Shown: one piece after another, positions 1 through 7,803 of the stretch
Layout: each line of letters opens with the position of its first letter
Position numbering within the stretch: position 1 is the stretch's first letter
Source: Pseudomonadota bacterium
GTDB lineage: Bacteria > Desulfobacterota > Desulfobulbia > Desulfobulbales > Desulfocapsaceae
DNA: 64,000 nt
Direction of reading: 5' to 3'
Assembly (NCBI GenBank): GCA_018820855.1
Contig: JAHJNL010000037.1
Location: 1-64,000, forward strand
Translations under genes and position numbers: made by a program
Notes under the pieces: model-generated
What the model was told of the DNA's origin: nothing
The model's database searches: none
The model's input: only the letters and a program-made list of their open reading frames with translations

Positions 1-110
1 AAGAGTATGGCGTTGTCATTAACAACAAGGATATCGGCGAAAAGGTCTTTTCTACCCTTGCCGCACTTGCCGACTACATTCGCAGCAATTCCCCCAAGCT
101 CTCTTCTTGA
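1..110 (+). CDS. Acyl carrier protein, C-terminal end (5' truncated by window edge)
   Basis: The first 110 bases read as an open frame beginning at base 3 (EYGVVINNKD...) and ending at TGA 108-110. The peptide EYGVVINNKDIGEKVF followed by a short amphipathic segment (LAALADYIR) is the usual helix III/IV end of an acyl carrier protein. The phosphopantetheine serine lies left of the window. Its stop codon overlaps the TTG start of the ketosynthase at 107 (TTGA), so the two are translationally coupled and the biosynthetic operon clearly begins outside the window. It would be the second ACP of the cluster, with the complete one at 4107. Only about 35 residues are visible, so identification rests on tail pattern and context. 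Confidence 0.7.
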   Translation, partial: EYGVVINNKDIGEKVFSTLAALADYIRSNSPKLSS

Positions 111-2272
111 GTAAAAAAAACGTCTATATTGCAGGGGCCGGGATCCTCAGTCCGCTTGGCATTGGCCTCGATGCCACGGAAAAGGCGCTGCAGGAAAACA
201 GATCAGGAATTGCTCCTCTCACTGTTTTTTTCATCCAGCACCCTCCTCCCCTGCCCACAGCCCAGGTCCAGAATCTACCGGAGTCTACTCTCCCCCGGAC
301 CCACGCCCTGGCCATTGCTGCGGCCCTGCAGGCCATGGGCGACTGCAAGCAGGCACCGGATGCGGTAATCCTGGGGACAACCACCGGCGGAATCCTGAGC
401 ACGGAACAGCTACTCGCAGACAAGGTGCAAAATCCGGAAGCATACAGGTACCATGGCCTATCCACCGTAGCCGAGGTAGTTGCCGAACAGGTCCACTGCA
501 CCGGAAAAGCCCTCACCATCTCCACGGCCTGCTCCTCCGGGGCTGTCGCCATCAGTCTGGCCCTGAAGATGCTGCAATCAGGAAAGGCGAAGAGGGTCCT
601 GGCTGGGGGAGCAGATTCACTCTGCCACTTGACCTATTTCGGATTTCACTCCCTGCAGCTCGTTGATCCCCACGGCAGTAGACCCTTTGACAAAAACCGA
701 CAGGGTATGTCGGTGGGTGAAGGAGCAGCCCTGCTCCTCCTGACCACTGTAAAACCGGAAAAGCCACTGGGCCAGCTTCTTGGGGCAGGTCTTTCCTGCG
801 ACGCCTACCATGCAGCAGCTCCTCATCCCCAAGGAAAAGGGGCCTGCAAGGCCATGCAGACCGCTTTAGACGATGCCGGACTGGCAGTGAACGATATCGA
901 TTATATCAGCCTGCACGGCACCGGAACCCCCGATAATGACCGGGCAGAAGCCAAGGCAGTCAGAGATCTCTTTCCTCTGCCACCTGCACTGTCCTCGATT
1001 AAGGGAGCCACAGGTCACGGTCTGGCCGCAGCAGGGGCCATTGAAGCTGTGGTGGCAGCGATTTGCATTGAAAAAGGATTCCTGCCAGGCAACACCGGTT
1101 ACCGCGAAGCAGCCCCTGAGCTTCACCTTTCCCCCCTTGTCCAAGCTGCCAGCCGTTCATCATCTGCCGTCCTCTCCAACTCATTTGGTTTCGGCGGCAA
1201 CAATGGCTGTCTGGTCATTGGCCGATCCGACACCTTTGCCGCACACCAGCCTGTGACACAGAACACTCCTCTCACCATCCTCGGCAGTTCCTGCATCACA
1301 GGCGCCGGCAACAGAGAAGCGAGTATGAACAGTCTCATGCAGGCAAAACCCATGAATGGAATGCTTGGCCTGGACGATATCTCGAAAAACCTTCCCACCA
1401 AAAAGATACGCAGATTGAAACGCTTTTCCCGCCTGACGCTGTCCCTGGCTGCGGCCGCCTATGCGACTTCTGGCCTGGAGCAGCCCCCGCAGAGTGTCTT
1501 CATGGGCACTGGCTGGGGGGCGCTTTCTGAGACCTATGACTTTCTTAAAAAGCTGAGAGACACAGAAGAACAATTTCCAAGCCCCATCGATTTTGTCGGA
1601 TCGGTTCACAACAGCGCTGCCGGTCAGGTGGCAATCATGTTTGGGGCCACCGCTGCAAACATCACAGCCAGCGGCGGAGATTACTCCTTTGAACAGGCAT
1701 TGCTGGCCGCAGAGACAATGCTCGATGACACATCCGCTCCTGCCTTTGTCCTTGGTGCAGATGAAGGCCATGCCCAGTTTTCCTCACTCTTCGATCTGTC
1801 CATCCAAGCGGGAACAGCACTGTCTGACGGCGGCGGCGGTTTTTGCCTGTGCAGAAAAGCAATACCGGGAAAGGTGCAGGTACAGATACCGTTTTACCAG
1901 TCCGGCACAGCTCCAGGCGTGCTGGATGCCCTGACTGAGGCCCTGGGAGGTGCAGACAGGCTGCGAAACGAAATCGGCCTGATACTCGTTGGAATCCCGG
2001 CATCTTCATTGAAAACCGGGGAACAGCAACTGAAGGACTTTCTCAGCAGAACTGCTCTCTCGGTTCCTGTTCTGCACTACCGGGAAGTCACCGGAGAATT
2101 TGCTTCGGCGTCAGCAGTTGCTGCTGTCATGGCTGTTCATTTGCTGGAGACAGGAGAGCTCCCGCCCAGTGTTGCTCCAGCAGCAAAAGGACTGACTCCG
2201 CTTGCTGACACGAAAATCCTGGTCCTTGCTCTGGGAAAGACTATTACAGCCATGGAGTTTGGGATTCAATGA
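107..2272 (+). CDS. Beta-ketoacyl synthase fused to a catalytically dead ketosynthase-like domain
   Basis: Predicted to perform decarboxylative Claisen condensation on ACP-bound acyl chains. Residues 1-375 are a complete KS: Cys142 in TACSSG, His270 in HGTGTPDND, Lys299 and His304 in KGATGHG, and the GFGGNNG end motif. Residues about 388-600 are a second KS-like N-terminal domain (ILGSSCITGAG ... HNSAAGQVAI), in which the Cys motif is replaced by ITASGGDYSF, so it cannot condense. It may be structural or gatekeeping, like a chain-length factor. A normal KS is about 410 aa; this protein is 721 aa. The start is TTG at 107, overlapping the stop of the upstream ACP, and AAAAAAAACG directly after the start fits the MSKKNV N-terminus. 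The end overlaps the next gene by ATGA. The fold and active site are clear; substrate and chain length cannot be read. Confidence 0.88.
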   Translation: MSKKNVYIAGAGILSPLGIGLDATEKALQENRSGIAPLTVFFIQHPPPLPTAQVQNLPESTLPRTHALAIAAALQAMGDCKQAPDAVILGTTTGGILSTEQLLADKVQNPEAYRYHGLSTVAEVVAEQVHCTGKALTISTACSSGAVAISLALKMLQSGKAKRVLAGGADSLCHLTYFGFHSLQLVDPHGSRPFDKNRQGMSVGEGAALLLLTTVKPEKPLGQLLGAGLSCDAYHAAAPHPQGKGACKAMQTALDDAGLAVNDIDYISLHGTGTPDNDRAEAKAVRDLFPLPPALSSIKGATGHGLAAAGAIEAVVAAICIEKGFLPGNTGYREAAPELHLSPLVQAASRSSSAVLSNSFGFGGNNGCLVIGRSDTFAAHQPVTQNTPLTILGSSCITGAGNREASMNSLMQAKPMNGMLGLDDISKNLPTKKIRRLKRFSRLTLSLAAAAYATSGLEQPPQSVFMGTGWGALSETYDFLKKLRDTEEQFPSPIDFVGSVHNSAAGQVAIMFGATAANITASGGDYSFEQALLAAETMLDDTSAPAFVLGADEGHAQFSSLFDLSIQAGTALSDGGGGFCLCRKAIPGKVQVQIPFYQSGTAPGVLDALTEALGGADRLRNEIGLILVGIPASSLKTGEQQLKDFLSRTALSVPVLHYREVTGEFASASAVAAVMAVHLLETGELPPSVAPAAKGLTPLADTKILVLALGKTITAMEFGIQ

Positions 2273-3615
2273 AAGTTCTCCTCATCTCCCCAAACACCCT
2301 CAAGGTCCCCTACCCTGTTTACCCCATCGGCCTTGACTATGTGGCAGGCTCCCTCTCAGCTGAACACCAGGTAGAGATAGCGGACCTGAACATCCTTGAC
2401 CGCGACGCCCTTGCTACACGTCTTCATGAATTTGCCCCAGACATTATTGGCCTCTCTTTAAGAAATATTGACAACACCGAGATCGGCGACCCGCTTTTTT
2501 TCATTGAGGAATATCAGGAACTGGTCGCCTGGTTACGGACTCGGAGCCAGGCAGTCCTGGTCTGTGGCGGCGCCGGATTCACCATCCTGCCCCAGGAGAT
2601 TTTCACTGCCCTTGACCTTGACTACGGCATCGTCGGCGAAGGGGAGCGATTCGGCCTGCTTGTTGACGCCCTGGCAAACAAACACCCACTTTCAGACATC
2701 CCCGGACTGCTCAGCCATTCAGCCCCTGCTCAGGCAACTGCCCCCTGGACAGGAAAACAGCAGAGACAACTCACCCGAACCGCCTCCCATTACCAGTTTT
2801 ATCTGGACCATGGCGGGATGCTGAACCTGCAGACCAAGAGAGGGTGTTCGTTTCGCTGCATCTACTGCCCGTATCCCCACATTGAAGGGAAAAAGCATCG
2901 GCTGACCCCGCCCGAAGAGGTCGCCCGCACAGCCCTTAGCCTGCAGCAGGCCGGAGCAAAATACTTTTTCATCACCGATTCCGCCTTTAACTCAGATATA
3001 GCTCATAGCCTGGCGGTGGCGAAAGCCTTTCAAAAATGCGGCGTCTCCATACCCTGGGGCGGATTCTTTGCTCCGCTCAGGCTCCCGGCTGACTATTTTA
3101 TGACCATGTGCGCTGCCGGTCTCAAACATGTGGAGTTCGGAACCGAATCCCTTGCCGTCACCATGCTGCAGAACTACCGCAAACCTTTCCGACCTGAGGA
3201 TGTCCTGGCTGCCCATAATCAGGCGGTGGACGCCGGTCTGCATGTGGCACACTACTTTCTCATGGGTGGACCTGGCGAATCGGAAAAGAGTGTGGAGGAA
3301 ACACTGACCAACATCGATTTTCTCAAAAAAACCGTCCTCTTCTTTTTCACCGGCATCAGGATCTATCCTCACACCGCCCTTTATGATATGGCAATTGCTG
3401 AAGACAAAATTGCAGCAGACACAAATTTACTGAAACCTGTTTTCTATGAAAGTGATGCCATCAATCATCAGACGATTGAAAATATTATTCTGCAAAAAGC
3501 TGAGAAACGTATAAACTGGATTGTAGGCTCCGGAGGCGCCAAGTCTGCAGCCACGGTAACCAAAATGCATAAACGTGGTTACACCGGACCTCTTTGGGAA
3601 TATCTGATTCGATAA
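2269..3615 (+). CDS. B12-binding-domain radical SAM protein of lipid-cluster type
   Basis: 448 aa. Residues 1-150 have the Rossmann pattern of a cobalamin-binding domain (KVLLISPNT, YPIGLDYVAGSL, DIIGLSLRN, VCGGAGFTILP, DYGIVGEGE). Residues 185-400 form the radical SAM barrel with the cluster motif C193-x3-C197-x2-C200 (RGCSFRCIYC). The expected function is SAM cleavage to a 5'-deoxyadenosyl radical, or B12-assisted radical chemistry such as methylation or ring formation on an acyl substrate. The usual DxHxxG cobalamin ligand motif is not visible, so any cobalamin would bind without the protein His. The ATG overlaps the KS stop (ATGA), so it is co-translated. Proteins of this architecture are annotated in databases as lipid-biosynthesis B12/radical SAM proteins, which fits the neighbours. 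The family is clear; the reaction is unknown. Confidence 0.85.
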   Translation: MKVLLISPNTLKVPYPVYPIGLDYVAGSLSAEHQVEIADLNILDRDALATRLHEFAPDIIGLSLRNIDNTEIGDPLFFIEEYQELVAWLRTRSQAVLVCGGAGFTILPQEIFTALDLDYGIVGEGERFGLLVDALANKHPLSDIPGLLSHSAPAQATAPWTGKQQRQLTRTASHYQFYLDHGGMLNLQTKRGCSFRCIYCPYPHIEGKKHRLTPPEEVARTALSLQQAGAKYFFITDSAFNSDIAHSLAVAKAFQKCGVSIPWGGFFAPLRLPADYFMTMCAAGLKHVEFGTESLAVTMLQNYRKPFRPEDVLAAHNQAVDAGLHVAHYFLMGGPGESEKSVEETLTNIDFLKKTVLFFFTGIRIYPHTALYDMAIAEDKIAADTNLLKPVFYESDAINHQTIENIILQKAEKRINWIVGSGGAKSAATVTKMHKRGYTGPLWEYLIR

Positions 3616-3743
3616 ACAAAGCTTTTTGCAGGTCACCCATCCAGCTGTTTGGTTTTTTTTATGAACCTCTCTCAGTTTTACAGAAAGAACAGCAGATCAA
3701 TTGAAAAAAAAAATAATTCCTGGTACAAGCAAAAGATTTCTCC

Positions 3744-4097
3744 ATGTGGTACTCAATTATTACAGTACAACAAACTGATGACGATGCTATCGTTGCCCAG
3801 GTAACGACAGATCAACAGTCTCCATGGTTCTCTGGACATTTCCCGGGTGATCCTATTTTACCCGGCATTGCCCAGCTGAAAATGGTGACTGATGTCATTG
3901 GCAAAGCCCTGGAGAAAGACCTGCACCTGATCGGTTTAACGAGAATTAAATTTAAAAAACTTATCCGGCCAGGAGTAGTGCTGGATATCCATGCCATTAG
4001 CGGTAAGCAAGAGAACAACTATTCTTTCCGTATTACCAGCAATCAGGAAAACGTCTGTTCCGGCACACTGACACTGGCACCCAAACAGGAGAATTAA
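3744..4097 (+). CDS. FabZ-like 3-hydroxyacyl-ACP dehydratase (single hotdog)
   Basis: 117 aa, shorter than FabZ (about 145-150 aa). The hotdog signature SGHFPGDPILPGIAQL is complete and includes the catalytic His of the HFPG motif, followed by a central helix (MVTDVIGKAL) and strands LTRIKFKKLIRPG and YSFRITSNQ. It would dehydrate 3-hydroxyacyl-ACP to enoyl-ACP, or act as the small priming dehydratase seen in aryl-polyene and ladderane-type clusters. The second catalytic acid of FabZ is not obvious because the helix is divergent. A 128-bp gap separates it from the radical SAM gene upstream; the ACP starts 9 bases after its stop. No ketoreductase is present in the window, so its substrate must come from an enzyme encoded elsewhere. 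Confidence 0.82.
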   Translation: MWYSIITVQQTDDDAIVAQVTTDQQSPWFSGHFPGDPILPGIAQLKMVTDVIGKALEKDLHLIGLTRIKFKKLIRPGVVLDIHAISGKQENNYSFRITSNQENVCSGTLTLAPKQEN

Positions 4098-4106
4098 AAG
4101 AAATTC

Positions 4107-4373
4107 ATGAACACAGATATCAGTCAGACCATTACCCGTATTGCCGAAATCATCATTAACGAGCTCAAACTCGAAGATGTTACTCCGGAGACCTTTGATG
4201 CTGATCTGGACCTCGTTGACGAGGTCGGCGTTGATTCCATGGACCTGGCAACGATTGCTCTCGTCCTCCGCGATGAATACGGGATCAGAATTGACGAGGA
4301 TGATTACCCCAAGTTGACAACCATCCGCATTATTGCTGAATATATTGACAACAAGTTAACAAGCGACGACTAA
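4107..4373 (+). CDS. Acyl carrier protein
   Basis: 88 aa, the usual ACP size. Helix I (TRIAEIIINELKL) is followed by the 4'-phosphopantetheine site at Ser44 in GVDSMDLA, then helices II-IV (LRDEYGIRIDEDD ... TIRIIAEYID). DSM replaces the commoner DSL, a variation frequent in secondary-metabolite ACPs. The protein is strongly acidic. It lies between the dehydratase and the two radical SAM genes, and starts 3 bases before the next ORF begins, so the acyl substrate of those radical enzymes is probably carried on this protein. Confidence 0.92.
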   Translation: MNTDISQTITRIAEIIINELKLEDVTPETFDADLDLVDEVGVDSMDLATIALVLRDEYGIRIDEDDYPKLTTIRIIAEYIDNKLTSDD

Positions 4374-4376
4374 CCG

Positions 4377-5444
4377 ATGTATCAAGGCATAGAAAACAGA
4401 GAATACAAGTTTTCCGAGATCATAGCCGACCCGGCCATTGGTGCATGTTGGGAAAAAGTACGCAAATATTTTTTCCTGCGTGAATCCACCTATGACATGA
4501 GCAATCGCTGCAATATTCGTTGCGAAGGCTGTTATTATTTTAACGGCGAAAAGCAGTTTGCCAAAGAAAACCTGAATGTTGCAGACTGGAAACAGCTCAT
4601 GGAAGCTGAAAAGGAACGGGGAATCACCTTTGTTGTCCTTGCCGGTGCCGAGCCATCCCTGGTCCCGCAGTTGTGTCAAACCTGCTACGATGTCATTCCC
4701 CTGGGCTGCATTGCCTCCAATGGCCTGAATGTACTGGCCAAAGAGATTGATTACCGCATCCATATCTCTGTCTGGGGAAATGATCAGACCAGTTTTGAAA
4801 TCAGAAAGGCCAAGGATATGCTGGCCAGGCAGATGGCGAATTACCAGGATGATCCGAGAGCAGTCTGGGTCTATACCTTTACCCCGGTAAATATTGACCA
4901 GGCCCGGGAAGTAACCGAACTTCTTGCGGCCAACGGCCACCAGATCACCTTTAATATGTTTTCATCACCTGTGGGCTACAGCGGCCACCTGCGGCACACG
5001 CCAGAGACCCTGGCCCATACCCGTGCCACCATGAGTGAGCTGCTTCACGAATTTCCGCAGACAGTCCTCTTTTCCCCTTACAATATCGTGGCCCACACCC
5101 ATACACAGGGCCTGCATGATCTCTTTTCCTGCTCCTATCCCCGAATGAACCCGTCCACAGATATCGGGCTGGGCAGGTCCTTTCGCCAGTACCGCACAGA
5201 CCTGCAATGGGATCGTGCGGCTGCCTGCTGTGTCCCGGATACAGACTGTGACGACTGCCGGCATTATGCTGCCGGCAGTGCCGTGGTCACAGCCAGGATG
5301 TACCGCCACGCCACCAACCCGGTCACCTTTTCCGCCTGGCTGGATTACGTAGATACCTATCTTGCTGTCTGGGTCAGGGGCTATGAAAAGAGTGCTACTC
5401 TCTGCCAGGAAATGATTGAACCACCAAGCATAGTAGAGAGTTGA
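4377..5444 (+). CDS. Radical SAM enzyme with C-terminal Cys cluster (copy 1 of a pair)
   Basis: 355 aa. The radical SAM motif is C45-x3-C49-x2-C52 (RCNIRCEGC), followed by the GGE-like loop as AGAEPS and a TIM-barrel-like alternation of strands and helices. Near the C-terminus is a second Cys group, C284-C285-x5-C291-x2-C294, which may hold an auxiliary Fe-S cluster or a structural metal. The same arrangement appears in the neighbour at 5525, and the two share the frame (ANY...DDP / ANYAGDP; YTFTP / YTITP), so they are paralogues. It follows the ACP by 3 bases. Radical chemistry on an ACP-bound chain is inferred from position; no known substrate motif is visible. It is not a B12-type enzyme. 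Confidence 0.85.
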   Translation: MYQGIENREYKFSEIIADPAIGACWEKVRKYFFLRESTYDMSNRCNIRCEGCYYFNGEKQFAKENLNVADWKQLMEAEKERGITFVVLAGAEPSLVPQLCQTCYDVIPLGCIASNGLNVLAKEIDYRIHISVWGNDQTSFEIRKAKDMLARQMANYQDDPRAVWVYTFTPVNIDQAREVTELLAANGHQITFNMFSSPVGYSGHLRHTPETLAHTRATMSELLHEFPQTVLFSPYNIVAHTHTQGLHDLFSCSYPRMNPSTDIGLGRSFRQYRTDLQWDRAAACCVPDTDCDDCRHYAAGSAVVTARMYRHATNPVTFSAWLDYVDTYLAVWVRGYEKSATLCQEMIEPPSIVES

Positions 5445-5524
5445 GAGTTGAAAAACAGTTTCCATGCGGCCCTCATCTTTACTGAAGATATTACACTGAA
5501 AACTTTACCTGATCTTCCCTTATC

Positions 5525-6523
5525 ATGAAAACAGTCAGCTCCCTGCTCGATGACCACTGGTATGAGCGTTACAAAAAGATTTCCAAGCTCAATATCCGCA
5601 GTTCCATATATGACGTGACAGACCGCTGCAATCTGCGCTGCAAGGGATGCTTCTTCTTTTCCTCGGGTGAGCATGAACGGGCGTCTGAAGAAAATGACGT
5701 CAGTAAATGGCATACCTTTGTTGAAAAGGAGATGGAGCGCGGGGTCAATCTGGCCATCCTCATCGGCGGTGAGCCCACCTTATGCCTGGATCGAATCGAG
5801 GCCTTTTACAAACGACTGCCCACCTTTTGTGCCACCAACGGCCTCATAAAAGTGCCCAGGGACCGTTTTCCGGACATGATGGTCGGCCTGTCCTTATGGG
5901 GGGATGAAGAGGATGAAATAGCCCTGCGCGGCAAAGACACCTTTAAGATCACCAGCGCCAATTATGCAGGAGATCCACATGCCTATTACCTGTATACCAT
6001 CACCCCGAAGCAACTGGGTAAAACGGGAAAAATAATCCAAAAGATCAAAGACATCGGACTGAAGGTACACATGCAGCTGCTCTCCAACGACGAGGGCGTT
6101 GACGGTTTTTCCTGGAAACCCGAAGAACTGGTCGAGGTGCGGGCAGAAATGGATGCCATGCTTGATGCCTACCCGGAAACCGTTATTTCCTCGAAGTACT
6201 ATCACAAGGTTATCACCACCGGCCGGATGCTCGACAGAAAATTCGGCTGGATGGAATGTCCCTCAGTAACAGAGCCCATAGACAAACGAGATCCCCGCCC
6301 CAAGCGTCTCACCAACTTTATCCGCTGGGCCTCGGATCTGGAGACCATGCACCGCTGCTGCACCTCTGAAACCCGTGACTGTTCTACCTGCAAGGATGGT
6401 GCGGCCCATATGAGCTGGGTCATGGTCAACAAACGAGCCCATCTCAAAAGCACAGAGGACCTGCACAACTGGATAGAGGTCTATGAGATGTTTGCCAAGC
6501 TTTATCAGTTTATCCCCTGGTAG
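5525..6523 (+). CDS. Radical SAM enzyme with C-terminal Cys cluster (copy 2 of a pair)
   Basis: 332 aa. The cluster motif is C35-x3-C39-x2-C42 (RCNLRCKGC), followed by GGEPT and, near the C-terminus, C278-C279-x6-C286-x2-C289, matching the arrangement in the preceding paralogue. It lacks about 10 N-terminal residues relative to copy 1. An 80-bp gap precedes it. The next ketosynthase starts 10 bases after its stop. Two divergent copies suggest two successive radical steps or a heterodimer. Family assignment is firm; the reaction is not known. Confidence 0.85.
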   Translation: MKTVSSLLDDHWYERYKKISKLNIRSSIYDVTDRCNLRCKGCFFFSSGEHERASEENDVSKWHTFVEKEMERGVNLAILIGGEPTLCLDRIEAFYKRLPTFCATNGLIKVPRDRFPDMMVGLSLWGDEEDEIALRGKDTFKITSANYAGDPHAYYLYTITPKQLGKTGKIIQKIKDIGLKVHMQLLSNDEGVDGFSWKPEELVEVRAEMDAMLDAYPETVISSKYYHKVITTGRMLDRKFGWMECPSVTEPIDKRDPRPKRLTNFIRWASDLETMHRCCTSETRDCSTCKDGAAHMSWVMVNKRAHLKSTEDLHNWIEVYEMFAKLYQFIPW

Positions 6524-6533
6524 CTAGAGTTCC

Positions 6534-7784
6534 ATGGAGAGCAGCAAACCGGTTATCGTCGGCTACGACGCCATCTCTGCACTGGGCGTCGACCTGGAAG
6601 ATCAATGGCAGCGTGCCCTGCAGGGAGAAAGCGGTATCGGTCCGCTGACCCGTTTTCCGCTCAGCCAGGATTTTCCTGTCCGCATTGCCGGTCAGCTTCC
6701 TGATATCGACGATCTGCCCTATCCCTTCCTCTCTGCCAGACATCAGGCCAGCTGGAGTTCTCCGGTATTCAAGTACAGTATGCTTTCTGTTGCTCGAGCC
6801 CTGGAACGAAGCGGACTCGAAATAAGCCCTGAACTTGCTCCCAGAGTTGCTGTAACCTACAGTTCAGCCATTGGCGGTCTGGATGCAGTGCTGAACGCCG
6901 ACCGTCGCCTGCAGGCAGAGAATAAACTCCCTCCGCCATACGCAAACCCCAACTCCTGTATCAACATGGTTGGCGGTAAGATTGCCATCCAGACAGGGGC
7001 TCAAGGTCCGATTGTCTCACCCATCACTGCCTGTGCAACCGGCCTTACTTCCATGATTACCGGCGCCATGTTTCTGGCCCTGGACAGAGCCGATGTGGTC
7101 ATCTGCGGCGCAGTTGATTTTGCCTTGGTTGAACCCATTGTCGCCGGTTTTTACACCATGAACGGTGTCTACAACCCAAAGGAAGGCCAGGAAGAGGAAC
7201 CGCCGCAAGCGGCAAGCCGCCCTTTTTCCCTGAACCGCAGAGGTTTTGTCCTCTCTGAGGGGGCAGGTGCTGTGATTCTAGCCAGCCGTAAATTTGCCGA
7301 AAGCCATGGCCTCCCTTTCACCACCGAACTTGCCGGCTGGGGCATGACCTCTGATGCCCACCATTTTGTGGCTCCCTATTTCAAGACCATCAAGAAGTGT
7401 ATGCAGGATGCCATACAGGACGCAGGAATCAGTCCGGCAGATATTGCAGCAGTCAACGGGCATGCCGCCTCAACCCGTGTCGGTGACAAGGTTGAATATG
7501 AGGCCCTGCGGGCACTCTTTGGCAACACCATGCCACCTGTCTCTGCCAATAAATCCCTTATCGGTCATGCCATGGGTGCATCCAGCGTCATTGAATCCAT
7601 CTTTGCCATCCAGGGCATGCAGGAAGACGTCCTCCTCCCCACCATCAACTACCTGCCTGACCCGGAAATCGAGATAGACTGTGTGGCTGACACCAAAAGA
7701 CAACTCCCCCAGGAGTATGTCCTGAAAAACTCTTTCGGCTTTGGCGGCTGTAACAGCTGCGCTGTCTTTAAAAGAGTAAATTGA
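6534..7784 (+). CDS. Beta-ketoacyl-ACP synthase (FabF-like), complete triad
   Basis: 416 aa, FabF length. Catalytic residues are all present: Cys167 in TACATG, His310 in NGHAAST, Lys340 and His345 in NKSLIGH, with the C-terminal NSFGFGG motif. In the His motif the usual HGTGT is altered to GHAAST, a deviation worth noting because the surrounding Gly/Thr shape the malonyl pocket. It lies back to back with another complete KS (7804), with a 19-bp gap. The adjacent pair could form a heterodimer or act sequentially. Role: chain elongation in the same ACP-dependent pathway. Confidence 0.9.
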   Translation: MESSKPVIVGYDAISALGVDLEDQWQRALQGESGIGPLTRFPLSQDFPVRIAGQLPDIDDLPYPFLSARHQASWSSPVFKYSMLSVARALERSGLEISPELAPRVAVTYSSAIGGLDAVLNADRRLQAENKLPPPYANPNSCINMVGGKIAIQTGAQGPIVSPITACATGLTSMITGAMFLALDRADVVICGAVDFALVEPIVAGFYTMNGVYNPKEGQEEEPPQAASRPFSLNRRGFVLSEGAGAVILASRKFAESHGLPFTTELAGWGMTSDAHHFVAPYFKTIKKCMQDAIQDAGISPADIAAVNGHAASTRVGDKVEYEALRALFGNTMPPVSANKSLIGHAMGASSVIESIFAIQGMQEDVLLPTINYLPDPEIEIDCVADTKRQLPQEYVLKNSFGFGGCNSCAVFKRVN

Positions 7785-7803
7785 AAGTCACGCCGGTACG
7801 CTT

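Noticed and set aside
3701-3729. TTGAAA-N17-TACAAG promoter-like pair ahead of the FabZ-like gene
   Set aside because: The -10 is weak and the predicted start would be within about 10 bases of the ATG, leaving no room for ribosome binding. The gene is probably read from upstream.
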